From Lewinellaceae bacterium (GTDB taxonomy: Bacteria; Bacteroidota; Bacteroidia; Chitinophagales; Saprospiraceae), in NCBI GenBank assembly GCA_020636405.1, contig JACJXW010000004.1:2344001-2408000 (forward strand): a stretch of DNA of 64,000 bases, in the 5' to 3' direction. Made by a program: the position numbers and the translations under genes. The notes below the pieces were generated by a model that had not been told where the DNA came from, ran no database searches, and saw nothing but the letters and a program-made list of their open reading frames with translations. The stretch's first letter is position 1, and each line of letters opens with the position of its first letter. Below are positions 43,583 through 53,290 of this stretch, one piece after another.

Positions 43583-43807
43583 GGGTTCTGGATTTAAATT
43601 CGCCCCCCAATTTGCAGCCTTTAGGTGGAGCGGACAATGAGGTTTGTCATTTTTGCCATTTGCGAGACCCCGGTGTTTTGTGCATTTACCTGCATATGGA
43701 GCATAGTCATGTCCTTATCAGAAAGCTAAGCCCAATTGAAGAGGCTTTTACCATTTCCAATGAAGCCTTCCCGTTGTGCGTCGTAGGTGTGCTTCACCTG
43801 GAGACTA

Positions 43808-46800
43808 TTATCTGCGGCCAGGGTTGAGCCGTTTCAGCGCTTCATCAATTGCGGTGCTTATTTTCCGGTACCTCTCTTTTCCGGCATCTTCATTTGCTGC
43901 GCTGGACTGCTCTGCAAAATAATCTCTGTACCGTTCCATCTTAATGCGTTTGCCTTGTTCTATCAGAGGGGTGGGCATTCCCTGAGCGTCCAGAATCCCG
44001 GCATACAAGAAGCCATTTTCCAGTTTATAAGCCTCGATCTGTTGGGGAAGCAGTTCATTGATCTGGTATTTTCTCTCTGCGGCAGCGATCAGGCTTTTGG
44101 TATTCAGAAAATAGGTTTTTGCACTATCGGCAGTGATCACGAAGAGCTGGCCGGGCCCTCCTTGCGGATAAAAAAAGGCATTAACCGGATCCTCAATCGT
44201 CGACCAGGATGGTAAGCCGTTCTGTGCATCGCGGACAATAATTTTGGAGTTCTCGCTACCTTCAAAACCGGAGACAATCTTTGTACCATCTGGCGAGAAA
44301 CGGACAAAGCGGGTTCCGGGTACGGAAAACAGCTCCCTCAGGCTGTCCATAGTCCAGGCCCGGATGCTATCCCCGGCAAGTACGGCCAGTGTTTTGCCGT
44401 CGGGAGAAAAGGCAACCTGCTCAACCTCATTGGGGAATTCCAGCGCCGTGGGGTGGAGCTGGCCATTAGCCTGGGGCCAGAGCCGGACGGTACTATCCCT
44501 GGAAGCGGAAGCAATCCAGGCGCCGTCCGGAGAATAGGCGGCGAAGTTGATGGGCCCCCGATGTCCGGAAAAGATGCGGGGATCACCGGGAGAATTCAAA
44601 TTCCAGGCCTTCAGCTCCGTTGCTTCAGCGGCGGAGATCAATTGAGTCCCATCGGGGGAAAAGCCTACGAAATTACTTCCGGATGCGGTGAATACCTCCT
44701 TCTTGTTGTCCAGGCGCCATACTTTGGCCTCTCCATTGACAAGCACTGCCATATTCTTGTTATCGGAGGAAAAGGCGATGTGCTCCACCTCCTTTGAAAG
44801 CCGGTCAAAGATGGTGTCCAACGAACCGTTCGCGGTATTCCACAGCCTGAGTTCCTTACTTTTGGAGGCCGAGGCTAAGAAAGCTCCATTTGGCGATAGG
44901 GCGGCCACTACCACCTTTGACCGGTGCGGAGGCAGGCGGAACGGAGTTCCTTTGCTACGGTTGTTAAGCACCTCTTTGATGTCCCAGACTCGGATGAGGC
45001 CATCTTCGAACCAGGCAACGGCCTTTTTCCCATCGGTAGAAAAGAACAGCTCTTTGGCCCCCGGCCCTCCCGGCGATTTGAACGAAAAGTGGCCTTCGTC
45101 ATCCCTTACTTCCGACATCAGGATGTCGCCCCCGCTTCCTCCGCTCACCATATTTTTGCCATCCGGAGAGAAAGCGATCGTTGTTATCTTATCGTAATCA
45201 AAACCACCATGATAATTCGGATTGTGGAAGGCCAGGCGAGGTTTCGCCCTGGAGATATCCCATATTTTTATGGCACGGGTGTTAACTCCTTCATTGAAAA
45301 GGCCAATCGCTATTTTGGAGCCATCCGGTGAAAGGGCGGCACTGGTCAGCGTGACATTGCCCAATTCCAGTTCTTTAGAGTTGAAAATAAGCTTATTGTC
45401 CTGAACCTCCCAAACGGAAACCTGCCCGGAAAGGGGAAAAGCGCCAGGTCCGCTTACTGAAAAATTACCGGCGTTTGCTGAATTTTCATCGACCTCGAAA
45501 AGCGCTATCATTCTGGAGCCGTCCTGGCTCATCCTGGCGAATCGGGCTACATGCCCCGACGGGCCTGAAAAGGACGCCAGTTCCCGCTGGGTGGCGACAT
45601 CCCATAGCTTCACGGTGCCGTCATCAGAAGCGGAAACAAGCCTGGCGCCTCCGGCAAAAAAAGAAACGGAGTTTATTGCTCTACGGTGCCCGGTAAGGGC
45701 AAATAATTCTTTCTGAGCAGTTAAGTCCCAGATCCGGATGAGATTAGAAGCGGTAGCGGCCTTTTTCCCGTCAGGTGAAATGGCCGATGCATGGACATTG
45801 GAGCTGGTATTCAGGAGTCTGCCGGGCCTGGAGCGCTCTTCCACCTGAAAATGGCGCCATGTGCTCCTGTTATCCATATCCCAAACGGTAATTGTTTTTG
45901 CGGTGGCGCCCAGCACTTTGATATGGCCGGCAGAAAGGGAAATGGCCTTGATCTTTTTGGGGAACCAGGCAATGGCGAATTCATCCGGTTGAGCGGTTAG
46001 GTTCCATACTATTATTTCCTGGTCCCAGGAACAGGTGGCGGCTTTGGAGCCATCTGGTGAAAAAACGGCGGCTCCCAACTCCCCCCGGTGGCCCCGCAAG
46101 GTAAATAATTCCTTTCCGTAAGCGGCATCCCATAGCTTTGCGGTTTTATCATTGGAAGCTGAGATGAGCCTGGCCCCATCGGGAGAATAGCGGATATCGG
46201 ATACCTCATCGGTATGCCCCAGTAGGGTCAGCAGCAATTTTTGGCTCTTGGCGTCCCAGATCTTGATACTATTATCGGCAGAGGCGGAGGCAATTCGGGC
46301 GCCGTCCGGGGAGAAGGCCAATGCATTGATGAACTGGGTATGGCCGGACAATGTCCCGGCTTTCGAACCCTCTTTGAGGTTCCAGATGATCATGTCCTCC
46401 AGAGAGCCGGAAACCAGTTGGCTGCCATCCGGGGAAAAGGCCAGGGAAATGACATTGGAAGAATGGCCGGCGAGCCCAAGGGCCTCTTCCTTGTTCCTTA
46501 TATCCCATATTTTTATGGCGCCGTCAGCGCCGCCATAGGCCAGTTTTTTTCCATCGGCAGAAAAAGCCAGGGCCGTAATTTTGTCCGAATGGTTGGGTAG
46601 GCTGTACTCCTTTTCCAGCGTTGCCAGGTTCCAGATCGTTGCCTGATTACCTCTCGTACCGGCAAAAAGTTGAGTAGCAGGAGCAAAGGTGGCAATAGTC
46701 TCATTGCCCAACTCCTGGGCCGTTATCTGGTGGAGGAGTTTTTGCCCGGGTATATCCCAGATCAGGATTTTCTGAGGAGAGGCCGAGATCAATTTTTCGC

Positions 46801-47440
46801 CATCCTCCGAAAAAGCGGAATACCTAACCGGGGCACGGTGTCCGGTGAACCGGAAAGCGTAGAACCCTTCATTAGAATGGTAGTTCTCATCGATCAGTTT
46901 CTGGATCTGGCTGTCAGTGGAGTCGATCCGGAAGGCCATTTCGAGCAGGCGAAATGAAGTGGAACGGCCGGATGCATTCTGGGCTTTGAAGGCCAGGTCA
47001 TTGACCAGGGCTTCGCGGGTTGCCCGTTCTGCAGCGATACGGGCGGAATCGGCAATTTTTTGCTGTGCAATGGCTTCTGCCTTACTTTTCAGTGCCAATG
47101 CTTTTGCTGCATTTGCAGAGTCCCTGGCCTCTTCGGCTTCTCTGCGGGCCTTTTCCGCAACTATTAATGCTTGAATCGCCTTTTGCTCATTCTTCTCAGC
47201 AGTTATCTGTTGTCTGATGATGCGGGCGAAAATACTATCCTGTACCTCCTGGCGCTCTCCAATCAGATGGTTCTTGTAGTCACAGGTTTCTACGGCTTTT
47301 AGCCTGGCCAGAGCCAGGTCCAGGCTGTCGGATTCATAGGCAGATTGGGCTTCCTTCAGGATATCCCGGCAGAATTCCTGAGCAGAAAGGCTGCCGGCGG
47401 CCAAAAGGAACAGAAAAAGTATAGAAGCAATAGATCTCAT
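43808..47440 (-). CDS. Exported WD40-repeat protein of CHAT/STAND set 2
   Basis: 1210 residues. A clear signal peptide (about 1-20, L-F-L-L-A-A-G-S-L-S-A before Q-E-F), a short TPR-like part (24-70), a charged coiled coil (about 78-155), then about 19-20 WD40 blades with repeated A-F-S-P-D-G and I-W-D from about residue 195 to 1120, enough for two to three propellers, and a helical C-terminus. It starts one base after the NTPase stop, so translation is likely coupled. In set 1 the coiled coil and read-out domain are on the same chain as the NTPase; here they are separate but exported. Ligand unknown. Confidence 0.9.
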   Translation of the reverse strand: MRSIASILFLFLLAAGSLSAQEFCRDILKEAQSAYESDSLDLALARLKAVETCDYKNHLIGERQEVQDSIFARIIRQQITAEKNEQKAIQALIVAEKARREAEEARDSANAAKALALKSKAEAIAQQKIADSARIAAERATREALVNDLAFKAQNASGRSTSFRLLEMAFRIDSTDSQIQKLIDENYHSNEGFYAFRFTGHRAPVRYSAFSEDGEKLISASPQKILIWDIPGQKLLHQITAQELGNETIATFAPATQLFAGTRGNQATIWNLATLEKEYSLPNHSDKITALAFSADGKKLAYGGADGAIKIWDIRNKEEALGLAGHSSNVISLAFSPDGSQLVSGSLEDMIIWNLKEGSKAGTLSGHTQFINALAFSPDGARIASASADNSIKIWDAKSQKLLLTLLGHTDEVSDIRYSPDGARLISASNDKTAKLWDAAYGKELFTLRGHRGELGAAVFSPDGSKAATCSWDQEIIVWNLTAQPDEFAIAWFPKKIKAISLSAGHIKVLGATAKTITVWDMDNRSTWRHFQVEERSRPGRLLNTSSNVHASAISPDGKKAATASNLIRIWDLTAQKELFALTGHRRAINSVSFFAGGARLVSASDDGTVKLWDVATQRELASFSGPSGHVARFARMSQDGSRMIALFEVDENSANAGNFSVSGPGAFPLSGQVSVWEVQDNKLIFNSKELELGNVTLTSAALSPDGSKIAIGLFNEGVNTRAIKIWDISRAKPRLAFHNPNYHGGFDYDKITTIAFSPDGKNMVSGGSGGDILMSEVRDDEGHFSFKSPGGPGAKELFFSTDGKKAVAWFEDGLIRVWDIKEVLNNRSKGTPFRLPPHRSKVVVAALSPNGAFLASASKSKELRLWNTANGSLDTIFDRLSKEVEHIAFSSDNKNMAVLVNGEAKVWRLDNKKEVFTASGSNFVGFSPDGTQLISAAEATELKAWNLNSPGDPRIFSGHRGPINFAAYSPDGAWIASASRDSTVRLWPQANGQLHPTALEFPNEVEQVAFSPDGKTLAVLAGDSIRAWTMDSLRELFSVPGTRFVRFSPDGTKIVSGFEGSENSKIIVRDAQNGLPSWSTIEDPVNAFFYPQGGPGQLFVITADSAKTYFLNTKSLIAAAERKYQINELLPQQIEAYKLENGFLYAGILDAQGMPTPLIEQGKRIKMERYRDYFAEQSSAANEDAGKERYRKISTAIDEALKRLNPGRR

Positions 47441-47441
47441 T

Positions 47442-49199
47442 TCACTTCTTGTTTAGGAATTCATGCTGTTGTTCCAGAGCGATAATGTTGCTATCCAGCT
47501 TAGGGTTTTCTCTGTATTCCAGCAGAAGCCGGTACGCATCATGAACCAGTGAGTCTCCCTGGGCGGGGTATTGGAAGTTGGATCTCAGGCCGCTTGCCCG
47601 GCTAAGGATATCGCCTGCTTCGGCTTCCACCTTTTCCGCCTGAGTGCTAAGGAATTGGTCGAGGTTTCTATTGGCCCGCTGGTTGGCGTCGTAAGCCACA
47701 ATGGCGATCCCCAAAAATATGACTGCGGCGGCCACTGCACCTATAGTGATCAGGCGTTCCCGCCGCCGTTTGGCCCGGTGGTGATTTCTACTCTCCTCAA
47801 AAAAACTTTTGAGGCCTGTTTCCAGCCGTTCTGTATTCAATGATTGATCTACCAATTCTATCTCGCCAATACTTAAGAATTCCTGCTTTTTATCCTTGGG
47901 CAGTGCTTCTTTGAACCGCTTGAGTTTATTCCGGATAGTGGTCACCGCTTCCCGCCGCCGTACTTCTTCAGCGTTGAACTGAGAGAAGATGCGTTCTGCC
48001 AGGCGGTCGTGCATGATCTCATAACGCTCGGCTTCCGTTTTGGCGAAGCGCAGGCGGTTGAGGATGCGGCTTTCCGGGCCGGCGAATTCGTCCAGGCAGG
48101 CCTGGATAAAGGGTAGGGTAGGGGCGGCCTTGCCGAGCTGCATCTCCCGGTAGATCTCTTCGGCGCTGCGGTTCTGCTTGGTGCCCTGTGCCGTTACCAT
48201 CTGGAACAGGATCTGCAAGGGTAGGTTGGCGCCCTTATCTCTTAGCTCGGGATACTCCCGGAATACCTTTCCTGAAACGCGCGCTACCTGCCGGCTCAGA
48301 AAATCGGCCATCACATCGGCCAGTTGGTTGTTCTCCACCAGGGGCTTATCGATGAGGATGTGGCCTCTTTTTTTCGCCCGATCCCGGTCTTCCTGGTAGA
48401 GGCGGTCCAGGTAGACCTGCAGCGTGGTGAGGTCTACATCGCCCCGTTCGTCGGTCAGGTTGCTTCGGATCCGTTCATCGGCGCCGGGCTCCACCTTGAA
48501 TTCGGGATGTTCCGGGTAGTCCGTGGTGAGCGTGCCGTTGATCACCTGCAGCAACTGTTCCGGCCGCATCTTCTCGACGCGGAAGCGGTGTTCAAAGAGA
48601 AAGGGCAATTGCTGTTCGTAGCGGTAAAAATGGGCAATATATTCCTCCCGGGTTACGATGATGATCTTGCAAAAAAGGTCTTCGGAAAATAGCCGCAGTT
48701 CCTGCAAGGCGGTAAAGAACTCGTCCTGTTCTTTTTGGCTGCCCAGGGTGAAGATCTCCTCGAACTGGTCGAGGATGAGGTAGATGGGCACGTAGGAGAG
48801 GTGGAACAGGGCCTTGATCAGATCGCGCAGGTTGTCAAAGGTTTCGGGCTCCGGAGCGGGCTCATCGGGATACCACTCCGCTTGTTGCCGGCGGTGTTCT
48901 TCAAAGCGTTCCAGGTAGCGGCTGTAGAGTTGATCGTGGATGGGCGCGAGGAAGTCGGTACTTCGCCGAACCAGAATGGGCATCCAGTCGCGGGGAGAGT
49001 ACATACTCTGCAGGCCGCATTGGATCAGGCTGGTCTTACCGGTGCCCGAGGCGCCGTATACCATCAGGAATTTGGAACGCATGAGGGCGTCGTACAGTTG
49101 TCGCGTTTCCTTTTCTCGCCCAAAATAATAGCGTATATCTTCCTTCCGGTAAGGACGAAGGAGCCGGAAAGGGCTTATGGGCGGTATGGTTGTGGGCAT
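47442..49199 (-). CDS. STAND-type NTPase with transmembrane helix (set 2)
   Basis: 585 residues. N-terminal R-Y-Y-F-G-R-E-K-E, Walker A G-A-S-G-T-G-K-T (49-56), Walker B-like L-I-L-D-Q-F-E-E (about 140), sensor and winged-helix region, and I-M-H-D-R-L-A-E-R (about 425). One membrane helix about 490-510 and a 75-residue tail. The N-terminal half is clearly paralogous to the NTPase of 26324-29440. Probably the ATP-driven switch between outer WD40 sensor and inner CHAT protease (inference). ATG starts eight bases after the CHAT stop. Confidence 0.88.
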   Translation of the reverse strand: MPTTIPPISPFRLLRPYRKEDIRYYFGREKETRQLYDALMRSKFLMVYGASGTGKTSLIQCGLQSMYSPRDWMPILVRRSTDFLAPIHDQLYSRYLERFEEHRRQQAEWYPDEPAPEPETFDNLRDLIKALFHLSYVPIYLILDQFEEIFTLGSQKEQDEFFTALQELRLFSEDLFCKIIIVTREEYIAHFYRYEQQLPFLFEHRFRVEKMRPEQLLQVINGTLTTDYPEHPEFKVEPGADERIRSNLTDERGDVDLTTLQVYLDRLYQEDRDRAKKRGHILIDKPLVENNQLADVMADFLSRQVARVSGKVFREYPELRDKGANLPLQILFQMVTAQGTKQNRSAEEIYREMQLGKAAPTLPFIQACLDEFAGPESRILNRLRFAKTEAERYEIMHDRLAERIFSQFNAEEVRRREAVTTIRNKLKRFKEALPKDKKQEFLSIGEIELVDQSLNTERLETGLKSFFEESRNHHRAKRRRERLITIGAVAAAVIFLGIAIVAYDANQRANRNLDQFLSTQAEKVEAEAGDILSRASGLRSNFQYPAQGDSLVHDAYRLLLEYRENPKLDSNIIALEQQHEFLNKK

Positions 49200-49207
49200 G
49201 GCGGGTT

Positions 49208-51061
49208 CTAGTTGTTTTGCGGAATGTCCATCTCCAATTGTTCCAGTTGCTGGTGGATCTTCTCAAACCGGTCCAGGCTCTCGGGCCCGGCCTCAATGTG
49301 ATCCGGCAACTGGGCGCCATCAACGGTGATGGCCAACTCATTGTTTTGGGCAAAGGCATAATCGTGATTGACGTCCCGGTCGATATAGTGGAACACGTAT
49401 TCCTTATAGAAGCCCTCCCCCCGCTGGTAGTCCAGGGTAAAGACGGCCGGATAGCTGTTGATATTGTTGCCGATGAAGGAACTGCGGTCCAGGTAGAAAG
49501 GGCTGAGATTGATAACGTCGTTCAGGAGGGCAGGGTCGTTGGCCTCGCGCCGGGGCGTGAGCAACAGGCAATAGTTATCGGTGGCGGTTTCGCGCACGGT
49601 AGTTGCTGTTTTGGGTGTCTCGAAAGCGGCGTGCAGCGAGATGAGGTGGTGGGAATAGGGTTGATCGGAGGCCAGGTTGCGGATCTTGTCCACTACAATG
49701 GACCGCACTGTGTGCAGCTTGTATTCCGTAAGGAAGAGGCAGGCCTTCAGGAAGCCGGCATAGATGGCTTCTGCTTCCAGCACCAGCCCCTTTTCGGCAT
49801 CCGGTTTATCGGCGGCGCGCGACTGCACCAGGGCGTGGAAGCGTTCTTGCCCTTCCGCCATTGCCTGTTTCCATTCTTCCATCAGCAGGTAACCGGGACG
49901 CAGGCCGTTTTCCTTATCTACTTCCTGGAGGAAATTTCTGAAATGGGGCTCCAGGTTTAGCGGGCTGGTTTTGCCGATTTGCTCCAGCCGCTCAAAGTAA
50001 GTCCGGGTGCGGAAAACGAAATCGGTGGAGGCCAGGTCCTCTTTTACAGGGATGAGGCTGAACGGAAGGGGCTCCACCTCAAAGCCCTCGCTTGCAGCAT
50101 CCCATAACATGGACAAGCTGAGGTAACTCAAAAAGCGGGTGAGTTCAGTATAGGACACGATGAGCTCTCGGAGCCGTTCCAGGCTCGGTTCGGCCATGGT
50201 GCGCCCCGGCTCAACAGCAAAGAGGCGCCGCAGATGGGTGCCCACGATCCAGGGCAGGCGCTCGATCAGCGCCATGAGAGGGTCCTGCCGGCTGGTGCGG
50301 AGTTCCGGGGTGTTCTTTTTGAATAGGAAGACCAGTTCGCGCAGGCTCTGAGTAGGGTTGGGCCTGATGCCTTCCAGCACCATCTCCGGCAGGCGGGGCG
50401 CTTGGTTGAGGGCCCATAGCTTAATACCGTCATCGGGCAGTGTAGGGTTCAGGTACAGGCCCCAGGGGATGGCTTCCTCATAACCCCCTTCTTCCAGGCT
50501 CATCATTTCGAAAACCACATCTCGGTTGGCCGCTTCCGGGATGGTGTGCACTTTTGCAATAGCAGCTTTAAAAGCATCATCCAGCGTGCGCCCTTCGGAA
50601 GCCCAGGTGGTGTAGAATTGCTCGGCCAGCACCCGGGCCGCCTCGTCATTGATCTTGGCGCTGGTCGCGATGACGGCCGCTACTCCCGCCTCGTGCAGGC
50701 TGGCCACCTGGCCGAGGGTGGCACATCCGTTGAGGAATACCAGGCGGAGGGTGTTCTGCCCGCTGCCCTCCTGCCGGTTGAGGCCGAACAGCTCGGCGAT
50801 GCCCTTGATATGGCCGGCCTCTTCCAGGTAAAGAAGCTCTCCTCCGGCATGGCCGGCGTAGTGGAAGACCTCGATATCGGCGGTGTTGGTGAACTGGTGA
50901 AAAATGTCGTCGGTATTGGCAGCCCGGTTGGATTCCAGTTGGTAAAGGCGACGTTGGTGCAGGGGCGCCAGGGCCCTTTCTATAGCTCGCAGCTCTCGGA
51001 CGAGGCCGGGTAAAGGTGTCTGATCTGGCGCATGAGCGCAAGCGAGGAAGATGTGTTTCAT
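49208..51061 (-). CDS. CHAT-domain protease with large uncharacterised C-terminal region (set 2)
   Basis: 617 residues, no signal peptide. CHAT domain about 1-190 with catalytic His71 in F-H-Y-A-G-H-A-G-G and Cys113 in F-L-N-G-C-A-T. The C-terminal 420 residues share landmarks with the set 1 protein (V-G-T-H-L-R-R-L-F-A near 280; I-N-L-S-P-F-Y-L-D near 520). First gene of a tight three-gene operon CHAT-NTPase-WD40. Confidence 0.9.
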   Translation of the reverse strand: MKHIFLACAHAPDQTPLPGLVRELRAIERALAPLHQRRLYQLESNRAANTDDIFHQFTNTADIEVFHYAGHAGGELLYLEEAGHIKGIAELFGLNRQEGSGQNTLRLVFLNGCATLGQVASLHEAGVAAVIATSAKINDEAARVLAEQFYTTWASEGRTLDDAFKAAIAKVHTIPEAANRDVVFEMMSLEEGGYEEAIPWGLYLNPTLPDDGIKLWALNQAPRLPEMVLEGIRPNPTQSLRELVFLFKKNTPELRTSRQDPLMALIERLPWIVGTHLRRLFAVEPGRTMAEPSLERLRELIVSYTELTRFLSYLSLSMLWDAASEGFEVEPLPFSLIPVKEDLASTDFVFRTRTYFERLEQIGKTSPLNLEPHFRNFLQEVDKENGLRPGYLLMEEWKQAMAEGQERFHALVQSRAADKPDAEKGLVLEAEAIYAGFLKACLFLTEYKLHTVRSIVVDKIRNLASDQPYSHHLISLHAAFETPKTATTVRETATDNYCLLLTPRREANDPALLNDVINLSPFYLDRSSFIGNNINSYPAVFTLDYQRGEGFYKEYVFHYIDRDVNHDYAFAQNNELAITVDGAQLPDHIEAGPESLDRFEKIHQQLEQLEMDIPQNN

Positions 51062-51160
51062 CGATCAGCTGATTTGCTGGAGTGAATATGGGGAGGGCTA
51101 AAGATAGAAAAGTACGTTAATATTTTCCCGATTTTAGCAGCCGGTAAGATACGAGAGCCC

Positions 51161-51766
51161 CTAATGAAGCCGCTTGCCCACCATTAAAAACAGCGGATAC
51201 TGCCGTCCATTCTGCTCTATCGAGAAAAAGATATGAGAATGCACTGCCGTAAAACCAACTTTCTCCATGAGCACCTTCAGCGCCCGCTGGTCGAAGCCGT
51301 TGTGTCCGTCGAAGTCCGGGAATTCGGCATGGAAGCTGCCGTCTTCCTGGTCGAGGTCGGCGATGCAGCAGTAGCCGCCAGGGCGAAGGTGGTTGTAAAA
51401 AACGCTGAGCGCCCTTTCCGTATCCCTGATGTGATGCAGGGTCATCAGGGTATAGAGGATATCGTATTTTCTGCTCAACGGTTCGGCGAGGAGGTCCTGG
51501 TGGTGGGCTTCTATGTTTTTTGCCTCGAGTTGTTTGATCTTTCGCCCGGCCTCCCGTACCATTCCTTCTGAAACGTCCACCAGGGTGATGTCCTCCAGGT
51601 GATCCATCAGGTAAACGCTGAGCAGGCCGGTGGCGGCGCCAAAGTCGAGCCCCGTTTTCAGGTTGTTGGTTTGAATAATGGGAATGAGCTCCTGAGCCAG
51701 CAAGCGGGAGCGCTCCTGTCGGGCCGGGCTTTCATCCCAGGTGGCGGCGGCTTCGTCGAATCGCAT
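51161..51766 (-). CDS. Class I SAM-dependent methyltransferase
   Basis: 201 residues. Motif I G-L-D-F-G-A-A-T-G-L-L-S, acidic residue in T-L-V-D-V-S-E-G-M, and post-motif D-I-L-Y-T-L-M-T-L-H-H-I. Rossmann-type enzyme of the Methyltransf_11/25 kind; the substrate cannot be told from sequence. Separated from the kinase gene upstream by the 8-bp tandem repeat array. Confidence 0.88.
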   Translation of the reverse strand: MRFDEAAATWDESPARQERSRLLAQELIPIIQTNNLKTGLDFGAATGLLSVYLMDHLEDITLVDVSEGMVREAGRKIKQLEAKNIEAHHQDLLAEPLSRKYDILYTLMTLHHIRDTERALSVFYNHLRPGGYCCIADLDQEDGSFHAEFPDFDGHNGFDQRALKVLMEKVGFTAVHSHIFFSIEQNGRQYPLFLMVGKRLH

Positions 51767-51848
51767 GATACTATGTGTTTATGTGCATTAGTGCATTAGT
51801 GCTTTTGTGTATATGTCTGGGCAAACGCTGTGCCTATACACCAATGCA

Positions 51849-51984
51849 CGAATATACGAATGCACGAATACACGAATGCACGAATATACGAATACACGAA
51901 TGCACGAATACACGAATACACGAATACACGAATACACGAATGCACGAATGCACGAATACACGAATACACGAATACACGAATACA
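51849..51984. repeat. 8-bp tandem repeat array (CGAATRCA), 17 units
   Basis: Seventeen consecutive 8-mers, mostly CGAATACA or CGAATGCA with two CGAATATA, in phase without interruption. The flank at 51777-51845 holds related TGCATTAGTG/TGCCTATACACCAATGC words, and the same words return at 52670-52735 on the other side of the deoxynucleoside kinase gene. Confidence 0.9.
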
Positions 51985-51987
51985 CCA

Positions 51988-52635
51988 TTAAAAAACCCTC
52001 ACCCGGTGCACTCCCGGATGGTACGGTTTGCGCAACACATCCAGGATCTTCTCATAGTACTCCCGGTGTTGCAGGAAATCGACCTGCTCGATGTCGATGA
52101 TGAGGATGGGAATATGGTCGCTGGCCTTGAAAAAATCAAAGTAGGCGGTTTGGATCTGTTGCAGGTATTCCGGGGCGATCTCCTGCTCATAACTTCGGCC
52201 GCGCTTGCGGATGTTCTCCATCAGGTTGTCAACGGAGCGGTGTAAGTAGACCAGCAGGTCTGGCTTGGGAAAGGTGGCGTTGAGGATGTTGAACAGGCGC
52301 TGGAAAAGCCGGTATTCCTCCTCCATGAGGTTATTGCGCGCAAAGAGCAGGGTCTTGACAAAAATATAATCAGCAATGATGGACTGCTGGAAAAGGTTGC
52401 GTTGCGACAGCTCCGCTTGTAGTTGCTTGTGTCGCTCGGTCATAAAGAAGAGTTCTACCGGAAAAGCGTACCGCTCCGGGTTCTTGTAGAAGTGGGGAAG
52501 GAACGGGTTGTCGGCAAACTCCTCGAGGATGAGCCGGTAGTCGAAGTCCTCCGAAAGCAAACGGCACAGGGTCGTCTTCCCGGCGCCTATATTGCCCTCC
52601 ACGACGATGAAATTGTATGGGAGAGAGGTCTCCAT
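51988..52635 (-). CDS. Deoxynucleoside kinase
   Basis: 215 residues from ATG 52635. P-loop E-G-N-I-G-A-G-K-T-T near the N-terminus, substrate-site F-A-D-N-P-F and D-Y-I-F-V-K-T, and lid segment R-K-R-G-R-S-Y-E. dNK/dGK-type salvage kinase; base preference unclear (deoxyadenosine/deoxyguanosine likely for this family in Bacteroidota). The gene follows folK at 98 bases on the same strand, an arrangement I recall from other Bacteroidota. Confidence 0.9.
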   Translation of the reverse strand: METSLPYNFIVVEGNIGAGKTTLCRLLSEDFDYRLILEEFADNPFLPHFYKNPERYAFPVELFFMTERHKQLQAELSQRNLFQQSIIADYIFVKTLLFARNNLMEEEYRLFQRLFNILNATFPKPDLLVYLHRSVDNLMENIRKRGRSYEQEIAPEYLQQIQTAYFDFFKASDHIPILIIDIEQVDFLQHREYYEKILDVLRKPYHPGVHRVRVF

Positions 52636-52733
52636 AAAGGTCTTTCGCTCTTTGTTATATGTATGCGTTCGTTGGTGCATTGGTGTATATGCCCGTGCAA
52701 TCCTTATGCCTTTGCCAATACACCAAATATACC

Positions 52734-53222
52734 TTACTTCACCACCTCTACCAGCAGCGTATCTTCCGAATTGGCGTACAACTCGGTGATGGTTTTGCCA
52801 AAGCCGGGGTGCACCAGGCCAGGGGCAATATCCATCAGGGGTAGCAGTACGAAATTGCGGTAGTGCAGGTAGGGGTGAGGTATGGTCAAGGTTTCCGTTT
52901 CAATGATGGCGTCATTGTAGAACAGGATGTCGATGTCGATGATCCTTTCTCCCCATTTGACCTCCCGGACGCGCCCCATGCGGCGTTCGATAGCCTGGAT
53001 CTTTTCCAGCAATTCAAAGGGAGACAACCGGGTGCGGGCCAGGAGGGCCTGGTTCAGGAAATCCGGTTGGTCCGTAATGCCCCACGCTTTGGTCCGGTAC
53101 ACCTCAGAAGCCTGCACTATAGGGCCGATCTCCTTTTCGATCCACTCATTGGCCAGCCTGAGGTTGGCTTGCCGGTTGCCGAGGTTGGTGCCGGTGTGTA
53201 AGAATACTTGGTTCAAATTCAT
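52734..53222 (-). CDS. folK: 2-amino-4-hydroxy-6-hydroxymethyldihydropteridine pyrophosphokinase
   Basis: 162 residues from ATG 53222. HPPK signatures G-T-N-L-G-N-R, F-L-N-Q-A, and R-I-I-D-I-D-I-L-F-Y with the metal-binding Asp pair, then P-H-P-Y-L-H-Y-R-N-F-V-L-L-P-L. Transfers pyrophosphate from ATP to the pterin in folate synthesis. Not fused to FolP or FolB. A longer frame up to 53594 runs into the TetR gene and is rejected. Confidence 0.95.
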   Translation of the reverse strand: MNLNQVFLHTGTNLGNRQANLRLANEWIEKEIGPIVQASEVYRTKAWGITDQPDFLNQALLARTRLSPFELLEKIQAIERRMGRVREVKWGERIIDIDILFYNDAIIETETLTIPHPYLHYRNFVLLPLMDIAPGLVHPGFGKTITELYANSEDTLLVEVVK

Positions 53223-53290
53223 CGCGTCGTAAAGGTAACAAACTAGGTTACGGGGAAAGAACATCCGCATGGCATTTTTAGTTTTGAAAA

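Noticed and set aside
51775..52245. Frames of 60-150 codons through the 8-bp tandem array
   Set aside because: They encode repetitive Thr/Asn/Glu or Val/Tyr/Ser strings caused by the repeat and run into the kinase gene.
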